A DNA stretch of 64,000 nt from Antarctobacter albus (GCF_900101505.1 NZ_FMZI01000007.1:186001-250000), one strand, 5' to 3'. Positions 8,348-17,569 are shown, numbered from the stretch's first letter. Notes: generated by a model not told the origin, from the letters alone. Numbers and translations are program-made.

Positions 8348-10067
8348 AGGCGGCCAGCAAAAGGGCGGCGGAGGCCGCCCCGGGGTCCACGTGACCGACG
8401 GACCGCTGGCCCAGTTTCTGCGACCGGCCCTTGCCGCTTTGCATCTGTGCGGTGGCATCGGCGCCACGCCGGGCGGCGTCGCGCGCGCGGATCAGCGCGT
8501 CCTGCAGCGTGGCGCCCTCGCGGGCCGCGACGCCAGCGGCCTCAGCGGCGGGCATCCAGGCGTCCAGCATGGTCTTGTCGCCGGGCCGTGCACCGCCGCG
8601 TCCCGCGATGCCCTGCGCCATGCCATCCAGCCAGGCGGCCAGCGCGCGGGTGTCCAGGGCCCAACGGTCGGACACGGCCCGCCCGGCCGCGCCGAACCCC
8701 GAGGCATAGAGCGGCCCGGCAGAGGCGCCGACGGCAGAGAGAAAGCTATCGGCGATCACCCTGCAGAGATCGGTGATCGTCATGTCCCGGTCTGCCGCGT
8801 CCATCGCGGTCATCACGGCCTTCCAGCCGATTTCCATTGTCACGCCGTGGTCGCCATCGCCGATTTCGCCGTCGAGCGCGCAAAGCCTGTCCACGGCGCC
8901 AAAGATCGCCTCGGCCCCGGCCTGCATCATGGTGCGAAACTCTGCCGGGGTGACTTCGCCATCGGTGCGCAGGTCGGTGCGGTCGCCAGAGTGCGCCACT
9001 GGGGCAACCCTGTCCCTATGTCTGCGCGGGCGGGCGGTGCGGGTGACATCGGGTTTGCCGACGCGCAGCGCGGGCGTCTCGCAGGGATGGTCCAGCCATG
9101 CCTGCAGGTCCGCATCCAGCCTCATCAGGGTGATCGAGGCGCCCTCCATGTCCAGCGAGGTGCAGTATTCGCCGACCCAGCTGTGGTGGATCGTGATCCG
9201 CCGGTCTTCCAGCAATTGCGCGACACGCCAGTGCAGCAGGTAAAGCTCCAGCAGGCTGGTCGAGCCCAACCCGTTGACCAGAACGGCCACCCGGTCGCCC
9301 GCCGTGCAGGCCAGTTCCTCGAGGATCGGCGGCAGCAGGCGGTCCACGACCGCGTCTGCGCCCTCGGCAGGGCCGCGTTCGATGCCGGGCTCGCCGTGGA
9401 TGCCCATGCCGATTTCCATCTCGCCCACGGGCAGGTCGAAATTCGGACGCCCGGTCTGGGGCAGGATGCAGGCAGAGAGCGCCACGCCCATTGTTCGGGT
9501 TGCCGCGTTTGCGCGTGCGGCAGCCTGTTCGACCTCGTCGAGGCTCAGGCCCAGATCCGCAGCCGCCCCCGCCACCTTGAAGACAAAGAAATCCCCGGCG
9601 ATCCCGCGCCGTTCGCTGGCCCGTTCGGGCGGGGCCGAGGCGATGTCATCGGTTACGAGGAAAGAGCGCGCGGTGATCCCCTGTTCGGCCAGCCCCTCTT
9701 CGGCCATGCCGAAATTCATCACGTCCCCGGTGTAGTTACCGTAAAGAAACAGCACCCCCGTGCCGCCGTCGGCGGCAAATCCCGCGTCCATGATCTGCGC
9801 GGGCGAGGGCGAGGCAAAGATGTTCCCAAGCGGCGCCGCATCGGCCAGCCCCTTGCCGACATAGCCCGCAAAGGCGGGTTCGTGACCCGAGCCGCCGCCA
9901 ATGACGATGCCGACCTTGCCGTCGCGCGGGCCGTTCAACGCGACGATGGCCCGGCCGGTCTCCCCCTCGACGCAGATCAGGTCGGGATGGGCTGAGACCA
10001 TGCCGGCCACGAGATCCTCGATCAGGGTGTCGGGATCGTTGATCAGCTTGCGGTGCTTCTGCGACAT
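8331..10067 (-). CDS. DhaK-DhaL fused kinase, dihydroxyacetone/erythrulose kinase type
   Basis: 578 residues. The N-terminal DhaK domain has GIVIGGGSGHEPAFAGYVG and the GIHGEPG motif, whose His forms the covalent link to the ketose in DhaK. The C-terminal DhaL domain has the Mg-ATP-binding GDGDHG motif. The one-chain, ATP-dependent form contrasts with the split PTS-dependent DhaK/L/M. Relatives include dihydroxyacetone kinases and the D- and L-erythrulose kinases (DerK, LerK) of tetritol catabolism. The neighbouring tetrose-phosphate isomerases make erythrulose a good candidate substrate. The ATG at 10067 follows GGGAGG; the gene lies 25 bases after the GlpD-like gene in the same operon. Confidence 0.85.
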   Translation of the reverse strand: MSQKHRKLINDPDTLIEDLVAGMVSAHPDLICVEGETGRAIVALNGPRDGKVGIVIGGGSGHEPAFAGYVGKGLADAAPLGNIFASPSPAQIMDAGFAADGGTGVLFLYGNYTGDVMNFGMAEEGLAEQGITARSFLVTDDIASAPPERASERRGIAGDFFVFKVAGAAADLGLSLDEVEQAAARANAATRTMGVALSACILPQTGRPNFDLPVGEMEIGMGIHGEPGIERGPAEGADAVVDRLLPPILEELACTAGDRVAVLVNGLGSTSLLELYLLHWRVAQLLEDRRITIHHSWVGEYCTSLDMEGASITLMRLDADLQAWLDHPCETPALRVGKPDVTRTARPRRHRDRVAPVAHSGDRTDLRTDGEVTPAEFRTMMQAGAEAIFGAVDRLCALDGEIGDGDHGVTMEIGWKAVMTAMDAADRDMTITDLCRVIADSFLSAVGASAGPLYASGFGAAGRAVSDRWALDTRALAAWLDGMAQGIAGRGGARPGDKTMLDAWMPAAEAAGVAAREGATLQDALIRARDAARRGADATAQMQSGKGRSQKLGQRSVGHVDPGAASAALLLAAWSDAL

Positions 10068-10092
10068 GATGCGGCCTCCCTTTCGGCGCAGG

Positions 10093-11763
10093 CTAGCGCA
10101 AGTCGAGGTGAACGCCATGCCTTTCGGACAGGAGTTTCGCCAGCTCCGCCAGTTCCCGCTGCTCCCGATCCGGGCCCCAACCTAACGCCCCGCCCGCGAT
10201 CCGCGCGACAGCGCGGCACAGGGCAGGCGTCAGGCGCCCGCTGATGGCCAGTGACGTGCGGCGCAGCAGGATGTCGGACAGGTGTTGGACCGCCTCGTGC
10301 CCGGCGATCCAGTCGATCTCGCGGTCGGTGTGGTCCGGCGCGTCGGGCAGGGGGGTGGCATCATGGCCCTCATGCGCGGCGATGTTGCGCGCGGTGGTCC
10401 CGTAGCGGTCCAGCAGGACGGCCACGCGGTCCGGCGCAACGGCGGTCTCAGCCGCGACGTCTTTGATCCACGCCTGCCGCGCCTCGGCTGTTCGGGGCAT
10501 GTCCCGTCCACCGCCGATGGGCATCTCGTCGGTCTTCTGCTGGCGGGACATGCCAAGCTCGGCCAGCACCCGGTCGCTGACCTCTGCCGAAAAGGCGCGG
10601 AAGGTGGTCCATTTGCCGCCGACCAGGGACATGACAGGAAAGGCGCGCTGCGGCGTCGCCGGGTCCAGCGGGGCGGAATGGTCGCGGCTGATGAGCCCGG
10701 GCGCCACGCCCTCGGAGTTGGGCAAAGGGCGAATGCCCGCGTAGGCATAGACGATCTGGTCGTGATCAAAGTGCAGTCCGGGCAGCAGATCGCGCAGGCT
10801 CTGGATGAAATAGGCGGTCTCGGCCTCGGTGCAGATCACGGCATCGGGGTCTTTCGCCGGGATGTCGGTGGACCCGACCAGCGCCTTGCCGTGAAAGGGA
10901 AAGACCAGCAGGATGCGTCCGTCGTCCCCTTCGAAATAGATCATCCGCCCGTCCAGCTGGTCCAGCAACTCGGGGTGATCCAGCAGGATATGCGATCCCT
11001 TGGTTCCCCCGATCAGCCGGGTGTCCAGTCCCAGCACTGCATTCACTTTGTCGATCCAGGGGCCGGCGGCATTGACCACGAAACGCGGGCGGATGACACG
11101 GCGCTGGCCCTGCGGCCCGCGCAGCGACACGGTGCCGTCCTGTTGTCCCTCGACCGTGGTCCAGTTCAGCGCCTCTGACGCGGGTGACAGGGCGACCCCG
11201 TCAGAGGTCAGCTCCATCACCAGCCGTTCCGGAGCGGTCACGGTGGCGTCGTAATAGGTGCCGACGGCGACGATCCGGGGCGTCAGGGCCGGGATCTGGG
11301 CCAGGGCGCGCGCCCGGCCCAACATGCCGTGCCTGGGCATCTGGCGCGCCTTCGCGCCGTAGAAATCGTAGATCGCCAGTCCTGCCTTGATCAGCAGCGC
11401 CCCACGGCTGCGCGGCGCCGTCTTCGAGCCGAAGAAAGTCCGCAGCGCGGCCCAGACACCCTTTGTCCAGGACTGGATCGGGATCACGGTGGGCAGGGGG
11501 TGGACCAGGTGCGCCGCGTTCCTTAGCAGCAGGTTCCGTTCATAGGTGGATTCCGCGACAAGGCGGAATTCCCCGGTTTCGAGGTATTTCAGTCCGCCGT
11601 GGATCAGGCGTGACGGTGCCGCGCTGGTGCCCGACCCGAAATCACCCTTGTCGACGATCATGCATTTCAGCCCCTGCGCGCAGAGATCGCGGAACACGCC
11701 GGCGCCGTTCACCCCGGCGCCGATGACCAGCACGTCAAGGTCTTCTGCGGCAGGCTCAGTCAT
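10093..11763 (-). CDS. GlpD-like FAD-dependent polyol-phosphate dehydrogenase
   Basis: 556 residues. The N-terminal FAD dinucleotide motif is VLVIGAGVNGAG, followed by SGTSAAPSRLIHGGLKYLE, the GlpD family signature, then VVNAAGPW and ALVGSTDIP. The family oxidises a polyol phosphate, classically sn-glycerol 3-phosphate, to the keto-phosphate and passes electrons to the quinone pool. The second member of the family in this window (24116-25624) fits EryB. This longer one sits between an FGGY kinase and DhaKL and probably oxidises the product of that kinase. The ATG overlaps the end of the FGGY gene by eight bases. Glycerol 3-phosphate itself remains possible. Confidence 0.85.
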   Translation of the reverse strand: MTEPAAEDLDVLVIGAGVNGAGVFRDLCAQGLKCMIVDKGDFGSGTSAAPSRLIHGGLKYLETGEFRLVAESTYERNLLLRNAAHLVHPLPTVIPIQSWTKGVWAALRTFFGSKTAPRSRGALLIKAGLAIYDFYGAKARQMPRHGMLGRARALAQIPALTPRIVAVGTYYDATVTAPERLVMELTSDGVALSPASEALNWTTVEGQQDGTVSLRGPQGQRRVIRPRFVVNAAGPWIDKVNAVLGLDTRLIGGTKGSHILLDHPELLDQLDGRMIYFEGDDGRILLVFPFHGKALVGSTDIPAKDPDAVICTEAETAYFIQSLRDLLPGLHFDHDQIVYAYAGIRPLPNSEGVAPGLISRDHSAPLDPATPQRAFPVMSLVGGKWTTFRAFSAEVSDRVLAELGMSRQQKTDEMPIGGGRDMPRTAEARQAWIKDVAAETAVAPDRVAVLLDRYGTTARNIAAHEGHDATPLPDAPDHTDREIDWIAGHEAVQHLSDILLRRTSLAISGRLTPALCRAVARIAGGALGWGPDREQRELAELAKLLSERHGVHLDLR

Positions 11764-13294
11764 TGGCGGTGCCCCGGGCGAGGGTTTCGAGGCTGTTCAG
11801 GCGATCCCAGGCCGCGCCCATGCCTTCGGCGATCTCGTGGTAGATGGCGTAGCGCCGGGCGTAATGCGCGGCTCGTTCTGGCGTCGGCAGATAGGTGGTT
11901 TCCAGCGCGGCGAGATCGCGCGGATCGGCGTTCCAGCCCGCAAAGGCGCCCACCGCGGCCCCGGCACACAGCGCGGCGCCCCAGGCGGCGGCCTCGTCCG
12001 TGTCGGTGACTGTGACGGGCATGTCCAGCACATCGGCAAAAAGTTGTGCCACCGACGGATTGCGTGAGGCCCCGCCGGTCAGCCGGGCCTCGCTGCCGCC
12101 GAAACTGCCGCGCAGCGCATCGACGTGATCGCGGTGGTTGAAGGCCACCCCCTCCAGCAGCGCGGCCAGCAAGTCGCCGCGTTCGTGCCAACCCCGCAGA
12201 CCCAGGAAACCCGCGCTGGGCGCCGCGCCCATAGGAGAACCGAAGAGATAGGGATGATAGAGGATCGAGGAGGGGCGGCTCAGCGCCGCGTCGATTTCGG
12301 GGCGTAGAAAGGCGTGGATGTCCTGGCCCTCGGCCCGTGCCTGCGCCCGCTCCACGGCGCAGAAGGTGTCGAGGAACCAGTCATAATTCGTGGTCGACGC
12401 GGGCGAGATGGACATGTTGTTCCACTGGCCCGCGTCGATGGCATTGCGGCAGAACCAGCGGGCATCCACGATTGGCCGGGTCGAGACGCTTTCGTTGATC
12501 GAATAGGTGCCGGCGACGATCCCCACGACACCGGGCCGATGCGCGCCGATCCCCAACGCCGAGGCGGTCACGTCATGCAGCCCCGCCGCGACGGGCGTTC
12601 CCGGGCGCAGGCCGGTCACCTCCGCGGCCGCCTGCGTGACCTCTCCGACCACGCTGGCGGAATGGTCGGCGCGGGGCAGGGCGCCCTGCACATCGCCAAG
12701 GCCGAACAGCTCCAGCGCCTCTTGTGACCAGGTTTGCGACTGCACGTCGGTGAAAGAGGTGCTGGCCTCGGTGTGATCGGTGCCGATGCGCCCGCTGAGG
12801 CAGAAGCACAGCCAATCCTTGCAGGCAAGAACATGGCCGATTTGCGCGAAACGGTCCGGCTCATGGCGCTGCACCCAGCCAAGCAGCGCGGAATGGGCCG
12901 AGACATGCGGCACCTGCCCGGTCAGGGCCAGCGCGCGCTTGTCGGTCCCATTGGTCTGCCAGTCCTCGACGATCTGGAAGGCGCGACTGTCCAGCGACAG
13001 GATGCCCGTCCCCAGCGGCTTGCCTACCTTGTCCAGCAGGTAGATCCCGTCGCCATGCGCGGTGGCGGCCACGGCGACGATACGCGCCGGGTCGGTCCCG
13101 CTGGTTTCCAGCACGTCCCGGATGGCCGAGGCAGTCTGCCGCCAGAGATCGGTCATGTCCCGCTCGACCCGGCGGGGCGCGGGTTTGAGCTGTGTCACGT
13201 TGCGACGCGCGACAGCCAGCTGTGTCCCCTTCAGGTCGAAGATCACCGCCTTTGTCACGGTCAGACCGCTGTCGATGGCCAGGATCCGGTCCAT
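11756..13294 (-). CDS. FGGY-family carbohydrate kinase, substrate unknown
   Basis: 512 residues with an N-terminal ATPase-fold phosphate-binding loop (ILAIDSGLTVTKAVIFD), the CKDWLCFCLSGRIGTD segment and the C-terminal RLTGGASRNPSVAQL motif. FGGY kinases phosphorylate polyols or ketoses such as glycerol, xylulose, lyxulose or erythritol. It differs clearly from the second FGGY kinase at 25628, which fits EryA. With the GlpD-like oxidase immediately downstream it probably makes the polyol phosphate that enzyme oxidises. A terminator-like hairpin separates it from rpiB upstream. Confidence 0.85.
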   Translation of the reverse strand: MDRILAIDSGLTVTKAVIFDLKGTQLAVARRNVTQLKPAPRRVERDMTDLWRQTASAIRDVLETSGTDPARIVAVAATAHGDGIYLLDKVGKPLGTGILSLDSRAFQIVEDWQTNGTDKRALALTGQVPHVSAHSALLGWVQRHEPDRFAQIGHVLACKDWLCFCLSGRIGTDHTEASTSFTDVQSQTWSQEALELFGLGDVQGALPRADHSASVVGEVTQAAAEVTGLRPGTPVAAGLHDVTASALGIGAHRPGVVGIVAGTYSINESVSTRPIVDARWFCRNAIDAGQWNNMSISPASTTNYDWFLDTFCAVERAQARAEGQDIHAFLRPEIDAALSRPSSILYHPYLFGSPMGAAPSAGFLGLRGWHERGDLLAALLEGVAFNHRDHVDALRGSFGGSEARLTGGASRNPSVAQLFADVLDMPVTVTDTDEAAAWGAALCAGAAVGAFAGWNADPRDLAALETTYLPTPERAAHYARRYAIYHEIAEGMGAAWDRLNSLETLARGTAND

Positions 13295-13317
13295 GTCATG
13301 CCTCTCGGGATTGTCCG

Positions 13318-13355
13318 AAAAAAGGTCGGAGCCCGGGGGAGGAAGGCCGGGCTCC
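13318..13355 (-). terminator. Rho-independent terminator between rpiB-like and FGGY kinase genes
   Basis: Read on the minus strand, GGAGCCCGG (13355-13347), a 10-base loop and CCGGGCTCC (13336-13328) form a perfect 9-base stem, followed after three bases by six T (13323-13318). It lies within an apparently continuous six-gene array, so it probably lowers expression of the kinase-oxidase-DhaKL part relative to deoR-tpiA-rpiB. Confidence 0.7.
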
Positions 13356-13396
13356 GGAGGTGGCGTGAATGACGTGCGCCTGCAGGCGCGCCGCCT

Positions 13397-13852
13397 TCAG
13401 CCCTTGTTGTACTTCGCGTCGACCTCGTTGATCGCGTTCACGTTCCCGGCCGAGCGGCCCTCGGGATCGAAGGAGGTCGAGAGGAAGGCATCGGCGATGT
13501 CCTTGGCCAGTTCCGCCCCGATCACGCGCGCGCCCATCGTGATGATCTGCGCGTTGTTCGAGGTCGAGGCCTTGCCCGCCGAATAGGTGTCATGGCACTG
13601 GGCCGCGCGGATGCCGGGGATCTTGTTGGCCGACATGGCAACGCCGATGCCGGTGCCGCAGATCAGGATCGCGCGGTCATAGTCCCCGGCCATGACGGCA
13701 CTGGCCACGCGGTCCGAGAGATTGGCATAGAAGGGGTCCGGCCCTTCGCTGGTGCGCGAGATTTCCGACACCTCGTGCTTGTCCTTGAGGTGGTCGGCGA
13801 GGACCTTTGCCAGTTCTTCGCCTGCGCTGTCGCCTGCAACTGCAATTTTCAT
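13397..13852 (-). CDS. rpiB: RpiB-like sugar-phosphate isomerase (EryI type)
   Basis: 151 residues, normal for RpiB. It has the catalytic Cys in [15 protein letters not shown], the CHDTYSA segment with the ring-opening His, and TMGARVIG. RpiB isomerises aldose and ketose 5-phosphates. In Brucella the erythritol-linked copy (EryI) instead makes D-erythrose 4-phosphate from the tetrulose phosphate. The context (TpiA-like gene 18 bases upstream, ery genes nearby) favours that role. Specificity cannot be read from the sequence alone. Confidence 0.88.
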   Translation of the reverse strand: MKIAVAGDSAGEELAKVLADHLKDKHEVSEISRTSEGPDPFYANLSDRVASAVMAGDYDRAILICGTGIGVAMSANKIPGIRAAQCHDTYSAGKASTSNNAQIITMGARVIGAELAKDIADAFLSTSFDPEGRSAGNVNAINEVDAKYNKG

Positions 13853-13870
13853 GGGATCGTGTCCTTTCGT

Positions 13871-14638
13871 TCAGATGGCGGTGGAGCACTTGGCAAGGAT
13901 GTCGAGGTAGCCCTCGACCTTCCAGGCAGAGCGCCCGATGAAAAGCCCGTCGATATGCGGGCACTGGATGAGTTCCTCGCAATTGCCGGGGTTGACCGAG
14001 CCGCCGTAGAGGCAGGGCACGCGGCGTCCCAGCACCTCTTCGGCAACTGCGATGATCTCACCCTGCCGGTCGTCGGCATAGTCCGAGGTGGCGGGAATGC
14101 CGTTCTCGCCAATCGCCCATACCGGTTCATAGGCCAAAAGGATCGGCGCGGATTTCTGGGTGTCGTCCAGCTTGCCCAAGGCGCCGCGCACCTGCGCCGC
14201 CAGCACCTCTTGCGCGCGGTCGGCCTCGCGTTCGGCCAGGGTCTCGCCGATGCAGATCAGCGGGATCAGCCCGTGGCGCACGGCGGCCTCGGTCTTGAGG
14301 CCGACGGTCTCGTCGGTCTCGCCGAAATGTTCGCGCCGTTCGGAATGGCCCAGCTCGACGATATCCAGCCCGCAATCGGTGAGCATGAGCGGAGAGACTT
14401 CACCCGTCCAGGCGCCCTCGTCGGCCCAGTGCATGTTCTGCGCGCCGACCTTGACCGAACTGTCCGCGAGGATCTGCTTGACCTCGCGCACGGCGGTGAA
14501 GGGCGGGATCACGAACCGCTGGATGCGCGGATCGCGGTCAGCGTCGGCCCCTGCGAGGGCAGTGGCAAAGGCCCGCGCCTCTGCCAGCGTCTTGTTCATC
14601 TTCCAGCTGGTTCCGATCCAGAACTGTGGGTGTGTCAT
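13871..14638 (-). CDS. tpiA: TpiA-like isomerase (EryH/TpiA2 type)
   Basis: 255 residues with every triosephosphate-isomerase hallmark: WKMNK with the catalytic Lys, ELGHSERR with the catalytic His, YEPVWAIG with the catalytic Glu, and the phosphate-binding LYGGSVNPGN. Brucella TpiA2/EryH is such a protein, recruited for 3-tetrulose 4-phosphate isomerisation. The ATG overlaps the deoR stop (ATGA), and rpiB follows after 18 bases, matching the Brucella eryH-eryI pairing. It is probably a pathway-specific paralogue and not the sole housekeeping TpiA. Confidence 0.88.
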   Translation of the reverse strand: MTHPQFWIGTSWKMNKTLAEARAFATALAGADADRDPRIQRFVIPPFTAVREVKQILADSSVKVGAQNMHWADEGAWTGEVSPLMLTDCGLDIVELGHSERREHFGETDETVGLKTEAAVRHGLIPLICIGETLAEREADRAQEVLAAQVRGALGKLDDTQKSAPILLAYEPVWAIGENGIPATSDYADDRQGEIIAVAEEVLGRRVPCLYGGSVNPGNCEELIQCPHIDGLFIGRSAWKVEGYLDILAKCSTAI

Positions 14639-15414
14639 GCCTCGGCCTCTTGGGGGTCTGCGATTGTCAGGGTCAGCCCGGCCTCGTCCAGGGCCGCGCG
14701 GGCCTCGGGGGCGGGGGGCTGGTCGGTGATGATGTGGTCGAATTCGGACAGGGCGGCCAGACGGTGCAGGGCGGCGTTGCCAAATCGGCTGTGGTTGACC
14801 AGGAGCACACGGCACGCCCCTTGCCGCATCATTGCCTGCTTGGACCGGACCACGGTTTCGTCCATGTGAAACACCTCCAGCCCCGACACGGCGGGAGCGG
14901 AGATATAGGCAACGTCGGCGCGCAGATGCGCCAGCGCATCCTCTGTCACCTTGCCGAGATAGGCGTTGAACTTGGCGGAATAGACGCCGCCCAGGGCGAT
15001 CAGTGTGATCCCTGCCTCCGCCTTCAGGGCATCCATGACCGCCGCGTTGTTGGTGATCACGGTCAACGGTCGGCAGGCGGCAAGCCGCTGGCCCAGGATC
15101 GCGGCCATCGAACCATCGTTGATCATGACCGTCATGCCCGGTTCGACAAGGCGCAGCGCGGCTCGGGCCATCGCCATCTTGGCCGTCGTGCCCTGCCGTT
15201 CGCGAAAGCGGAAATCGCTTTCGAACTGGGTGCCGGAGCGGATCGTGGCGCCGCCACGGATTTTCCGCAGCAGACCCGCGCCTTCGAGGTCGTCGAGGTC
15301 GCGGTGAATGGTCATCCGGGACACGGCAAACCGATCGGCGAGCGCGTCGAGCTCGACCTCTCCATCCGTGACCAGCAGGTCCATGATCGCTTGTTGTCTG
15401 TCGTCTCTCTTCAC
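14635..15414 (-). CDS. DeoR-family transcriptional regulator
   Basis: 259 residues. An N-terminal winged helix-turn-helix carries the DeoR pattern RFAVSRMTIHRDLDDLEGAGLL. The rest is the DeoR C-terminal effector domain that senses a phosphorylated sugar. The start is a GTG at 15414 with AGGAGG upstream; an in-frame ATG further out lacks one. The gene is divergent from the tkt operon and first in the tpiA-rpiB operon, so it probably controls both. A matching inverted repeat lies in the promoter gap. Confidence 0.88.
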   Translation of the reverse strand: MKRDDRQQAIMDLLVTDGEVELDALADRFAVSRMTIHRDLDDLEGAGLLRKIRGGATIRSGTQFESDFRFRERQGTTAKMAMARAALRLVEPGMTVMINDGSMAAILGQRLAACRPLTVITNNAAVMDALKAEAGITLIALGGVYSAKFNAYLGKVTEDALAHLRADVAYISAPAVSGLEVFHMDETVVRSKQAMMRQGACRVLLVNHSRFGNAALHRLAALSEFDHIITDQPPAPEARAALDEAGLTLTIADPQEAEA

Positions 15415-15447
15415 CCCGGTTCCTCCTGAAACGTAACATCTCACATC

Positions 15448-15469
15448 ACACAAATATCGTCAATTGTGT
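15448..15469. promoter_or_regulatory. Candidate DeoR operator in the divergent promoter gap
   Basis: The inverted repeat ACACAA (15448-15453), 10-base spacer, TTGTGT (15464-15469) lies in the AT-rich 120 bases between the deoR GTG and the tkt ATG. A further TTGTGATTTT half-site follows at 15487-15496. Repeated half-sites of this sort are usual for DeoR repressors. The assignment is inference from position and symmetry. Confidence 0.5.
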
Positions 15470-15534
15470 TATTTTGGGATTAATTATTGTGATTTTCCGC
15501 GGGATCCCGTAACACCGGGTCAACGCAGGAGGAC

Positions 15535-17565
15535 ATGATGCCCAAAGATTCGATGCCGCAGGCGATTGCCGCCAAAGCCGCGCTGGACCCCGGGGGCTTT
15601 GCCCTGGCGAACTGTATACGTGCCCTTTCGATCGATGCGGTCGAGGCGGCGAAATCGGGCCATCCCGGTGCGCCGATGGGCATGGCCGATGCGGCCACCG
15701 CGCTGTTTCGCGATCACCTGAAATTCGACGCTTCGGCCCCCGACTGGCCGGATCGCGACCGGGTGGTCTTGTCCAACGGCCATGCGTCGATGCTGCTGTA
15801 CTCGCTTCTGCACCTGACCGGCTATGCCGACATGACCATCGAGGAACTGCGCAACTTCCGCCAGCTTGGCGCCCGCACCGCGGGGCATCCGGAATACGGC
15901 CATGCCAAGGGGATCGAGACCACGACCGGGCCGCTGGGTCAGGGCATTGCCAATGCCGTCGGCATGGCGATGGCCGAACGCGCCTTGGGCGCCGAGTTCG
16001 GTGCCGACCTTGTCGATCACCACACTTATGTATTCCTCGGTGACGGCTGTTTGCAGGAGGGCATCGGCCAGGAGGCGATCTCGCTGGCCGGTCACCTGGG
16101 TCTGGGCAAGCTGATCGTGCTCTACGACGACAACCAGATCACCATCGACGGGCCGACCTCGGTGTCCTTTTCCGAGGATGTGCCGGGGCGCCTTCGGGCC
16201 TGTGGCTGGCATGTGTTGGAATGTGACGGTCATGATGTTCCGGCGGTGTCTGCCGCCATCGCAGAGGCCAAGAGGGAAACAGGCAAGCCGACGCTGATCG
16301 CCATGAAAACGACGATCGGCTTTGGCGCACCTTCCAAGGCGGGCACAGCCTCGGCGCACGGGTCGCCGCTGGGCGCCGAAGAGGCCGCCGCCGCCAAGGC
16401 GGCGCTGGGCTGGGAGGCTGCCCCCTTCGAGGTGCCCGCCGATCTCGCCGCCGAATGGCGGGCCATCGGGGCGCGTGGCGGGGCCGTCCGCAAGGACTGG
16501 GAAGCCCGGCTTGCCGCCTCCTCCGACCGCGCGGAGTTCACTCGCCGTATCGCGCGCGAGCTGCCCGGCGGATATGACGCGGCGGTGGCGCAGGCGCGCG
16601 CGGCGCTCTTCGCGGAGCCGCAAAAGATCGCCACCCGCAAGGCCAGCCAGGTCGCGCTGGAGGCGCTCGCCCCCGCGCTGCCAGAGCTGATCGGCGGGTC
16701 GGCCGACCTCACCGGCTCCAACCTCACCCGGGTTCCGGCGGTGGACAGTCAGTTCTCACGCCAGGAGCCGGGGCGCTACGTCGGCTACGGCGTGCGTGAA
16801 TTTGGTATGGCGGCGGCCATGAACGGGATGAACACCCACGGCGGGGTGATCCCCTACGGCGGCACCTTCCTTGTCTTTTCGGACTATGCCCGCAACGCGA
16901 TCCGCCTGTCCGCGCTGATGGGCGTCGGCACGATCTATGTCATGACTCATGACAGCATCGGCCTGGGCGAGGACGGCCCGACGCACCAGCCGGTGGAACA
17001 TCTTACCTCGCTGCGCGCGATCCCGAACCTCTACACCTTCCGACCCGCCGACGCGGTCGAGACGCTGGAATGCTGGGATATCGCCATCCGGTCGCGCGGG
17101 ACCCCGTCGCTGCTGGCGCTCAGCCGCCAGGGTGTGCCGCAGCTGCGGCTGGAAGCCGGGGACGAAAACCTGAGCGCGAAGGGCGCCTATGTCCTGCGCA
17201 GTTACGGTGAGGGGCGCGACCTGACCCTGTTGGCCACGGGCACCGAAGTCAGCCTTGCGGTCGAGGCTGCCGAGACGTTGGCGGAACGGGGTTTGGGCGT
17301 TGCCGTCGTCTCGATGCCGTCGTGGGAGTTGTTCGAGGCGCAACCGGCAGAGTACCGCGCCGAGGTTCTGGGCTCTGCGCCCCGTATCGCCGTCGAGGCG
17401 GCCAGCACCTACGGTTGGGCACGCTATGTCGCCTCCGAGGAGGACGTGATCGGGATGCGGGGCTTTGGCGCCTCCGGCCCGGCAGAGGACCTTTACCGCA
17501 GCTTCGGCATCACGCGCGAGGCCATCGTCGCCAAGGCAGATGCTCTGCTGAACGGGCAGGCGTAA
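15535..17565 (+). CDS. tkt: Transketolase
   Basis: 676 residues, full length. The N-terminal thiamine-diphosphate domain has IDAVEAAKSGHPGAPMG, the HASMLLYSLLHLTGY stretch and GDGCLQEG. The middle domain has GVREFGMAAAMNGM and GEDGPTHQPVEHL. It transfers two-carbon units between pentose, tetrose and triose phosphates. Two adjacent ATG codons (15535, 15538) follow AGGAGGAC. It heads a four-gene operon with fbp, fba and tal. No RuBisCO or phosphoribulokinase is present, so the set probably processes erythrose 4-phosphate from polyols and does not belong to a local Calvin cycle. Confidence 0.95.
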   Translation: MMPKDSMPQAIAAKAALDPGGFALANCIRALSIDAVEAAKSGHPGAPMGMADAATALFRDHLKFDASAPDWPDRDRVVLSNGHASMLLYSLLHLTGYADMTIEELRNFRQLGARTAGHPEYGHAKGIETTTGPLGQGIANAVGMAMAERALGAEFGADLVDHHTYVFLGDGCLQEGIGQEAISLAGHLGLGKLIVLYDDNQITIDGPTSVSFSEDVPGRLRACGWHVLECDGHDVPAVSAAIAEAKRETGKPTLIAMKTTIGFGAPSKAGTASAHGSPLGAEEAAAAKAALGWEAAPFEVPADLAAEWRAIGARGGAVRKDWEARLAASSDRAEFTRRIARELPGGYDAAVAQARAALFAEPQKIATRKASQVALEALAPALPELIGGSADLTGSNLTRVPAVDSQFSRQEPGRYVGYGVREFGMAAAMNGMNTHGGVIPYGGTFLVFSDYARNAIRLSALMGVGTIYVMTHDSIGLGEDGPTHQPVEHLTSLRAIPNLYTFRPADAVETLECWDIAIRSRGTPSLLALSRQGVPQLRLEAGDENLSAKGAYVLRSYGEGRDLTLLATGTEVSLAVEAAETLAERGLGVAVVSMPSWELFEAQPAEYRAEVLGSAPRIAVEAASTYGWARYVASEEDVIGMRGFGASGPAEDLYRSFGITREAIVAKADALLNGQA

Positions 17566-17569
17566 GCCC

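Noticed and set aside
5974-8394. Long open frames opposite to the permease, binding-protein and DhaKL genes (for example 6138-7301 and 6694-8394 on the plus strand)
   Set aside because: They mirror real genes on the other strand, have low-complexity Arg/Gln/Pro-rich translations and match no family. High GC content makes such frames common.
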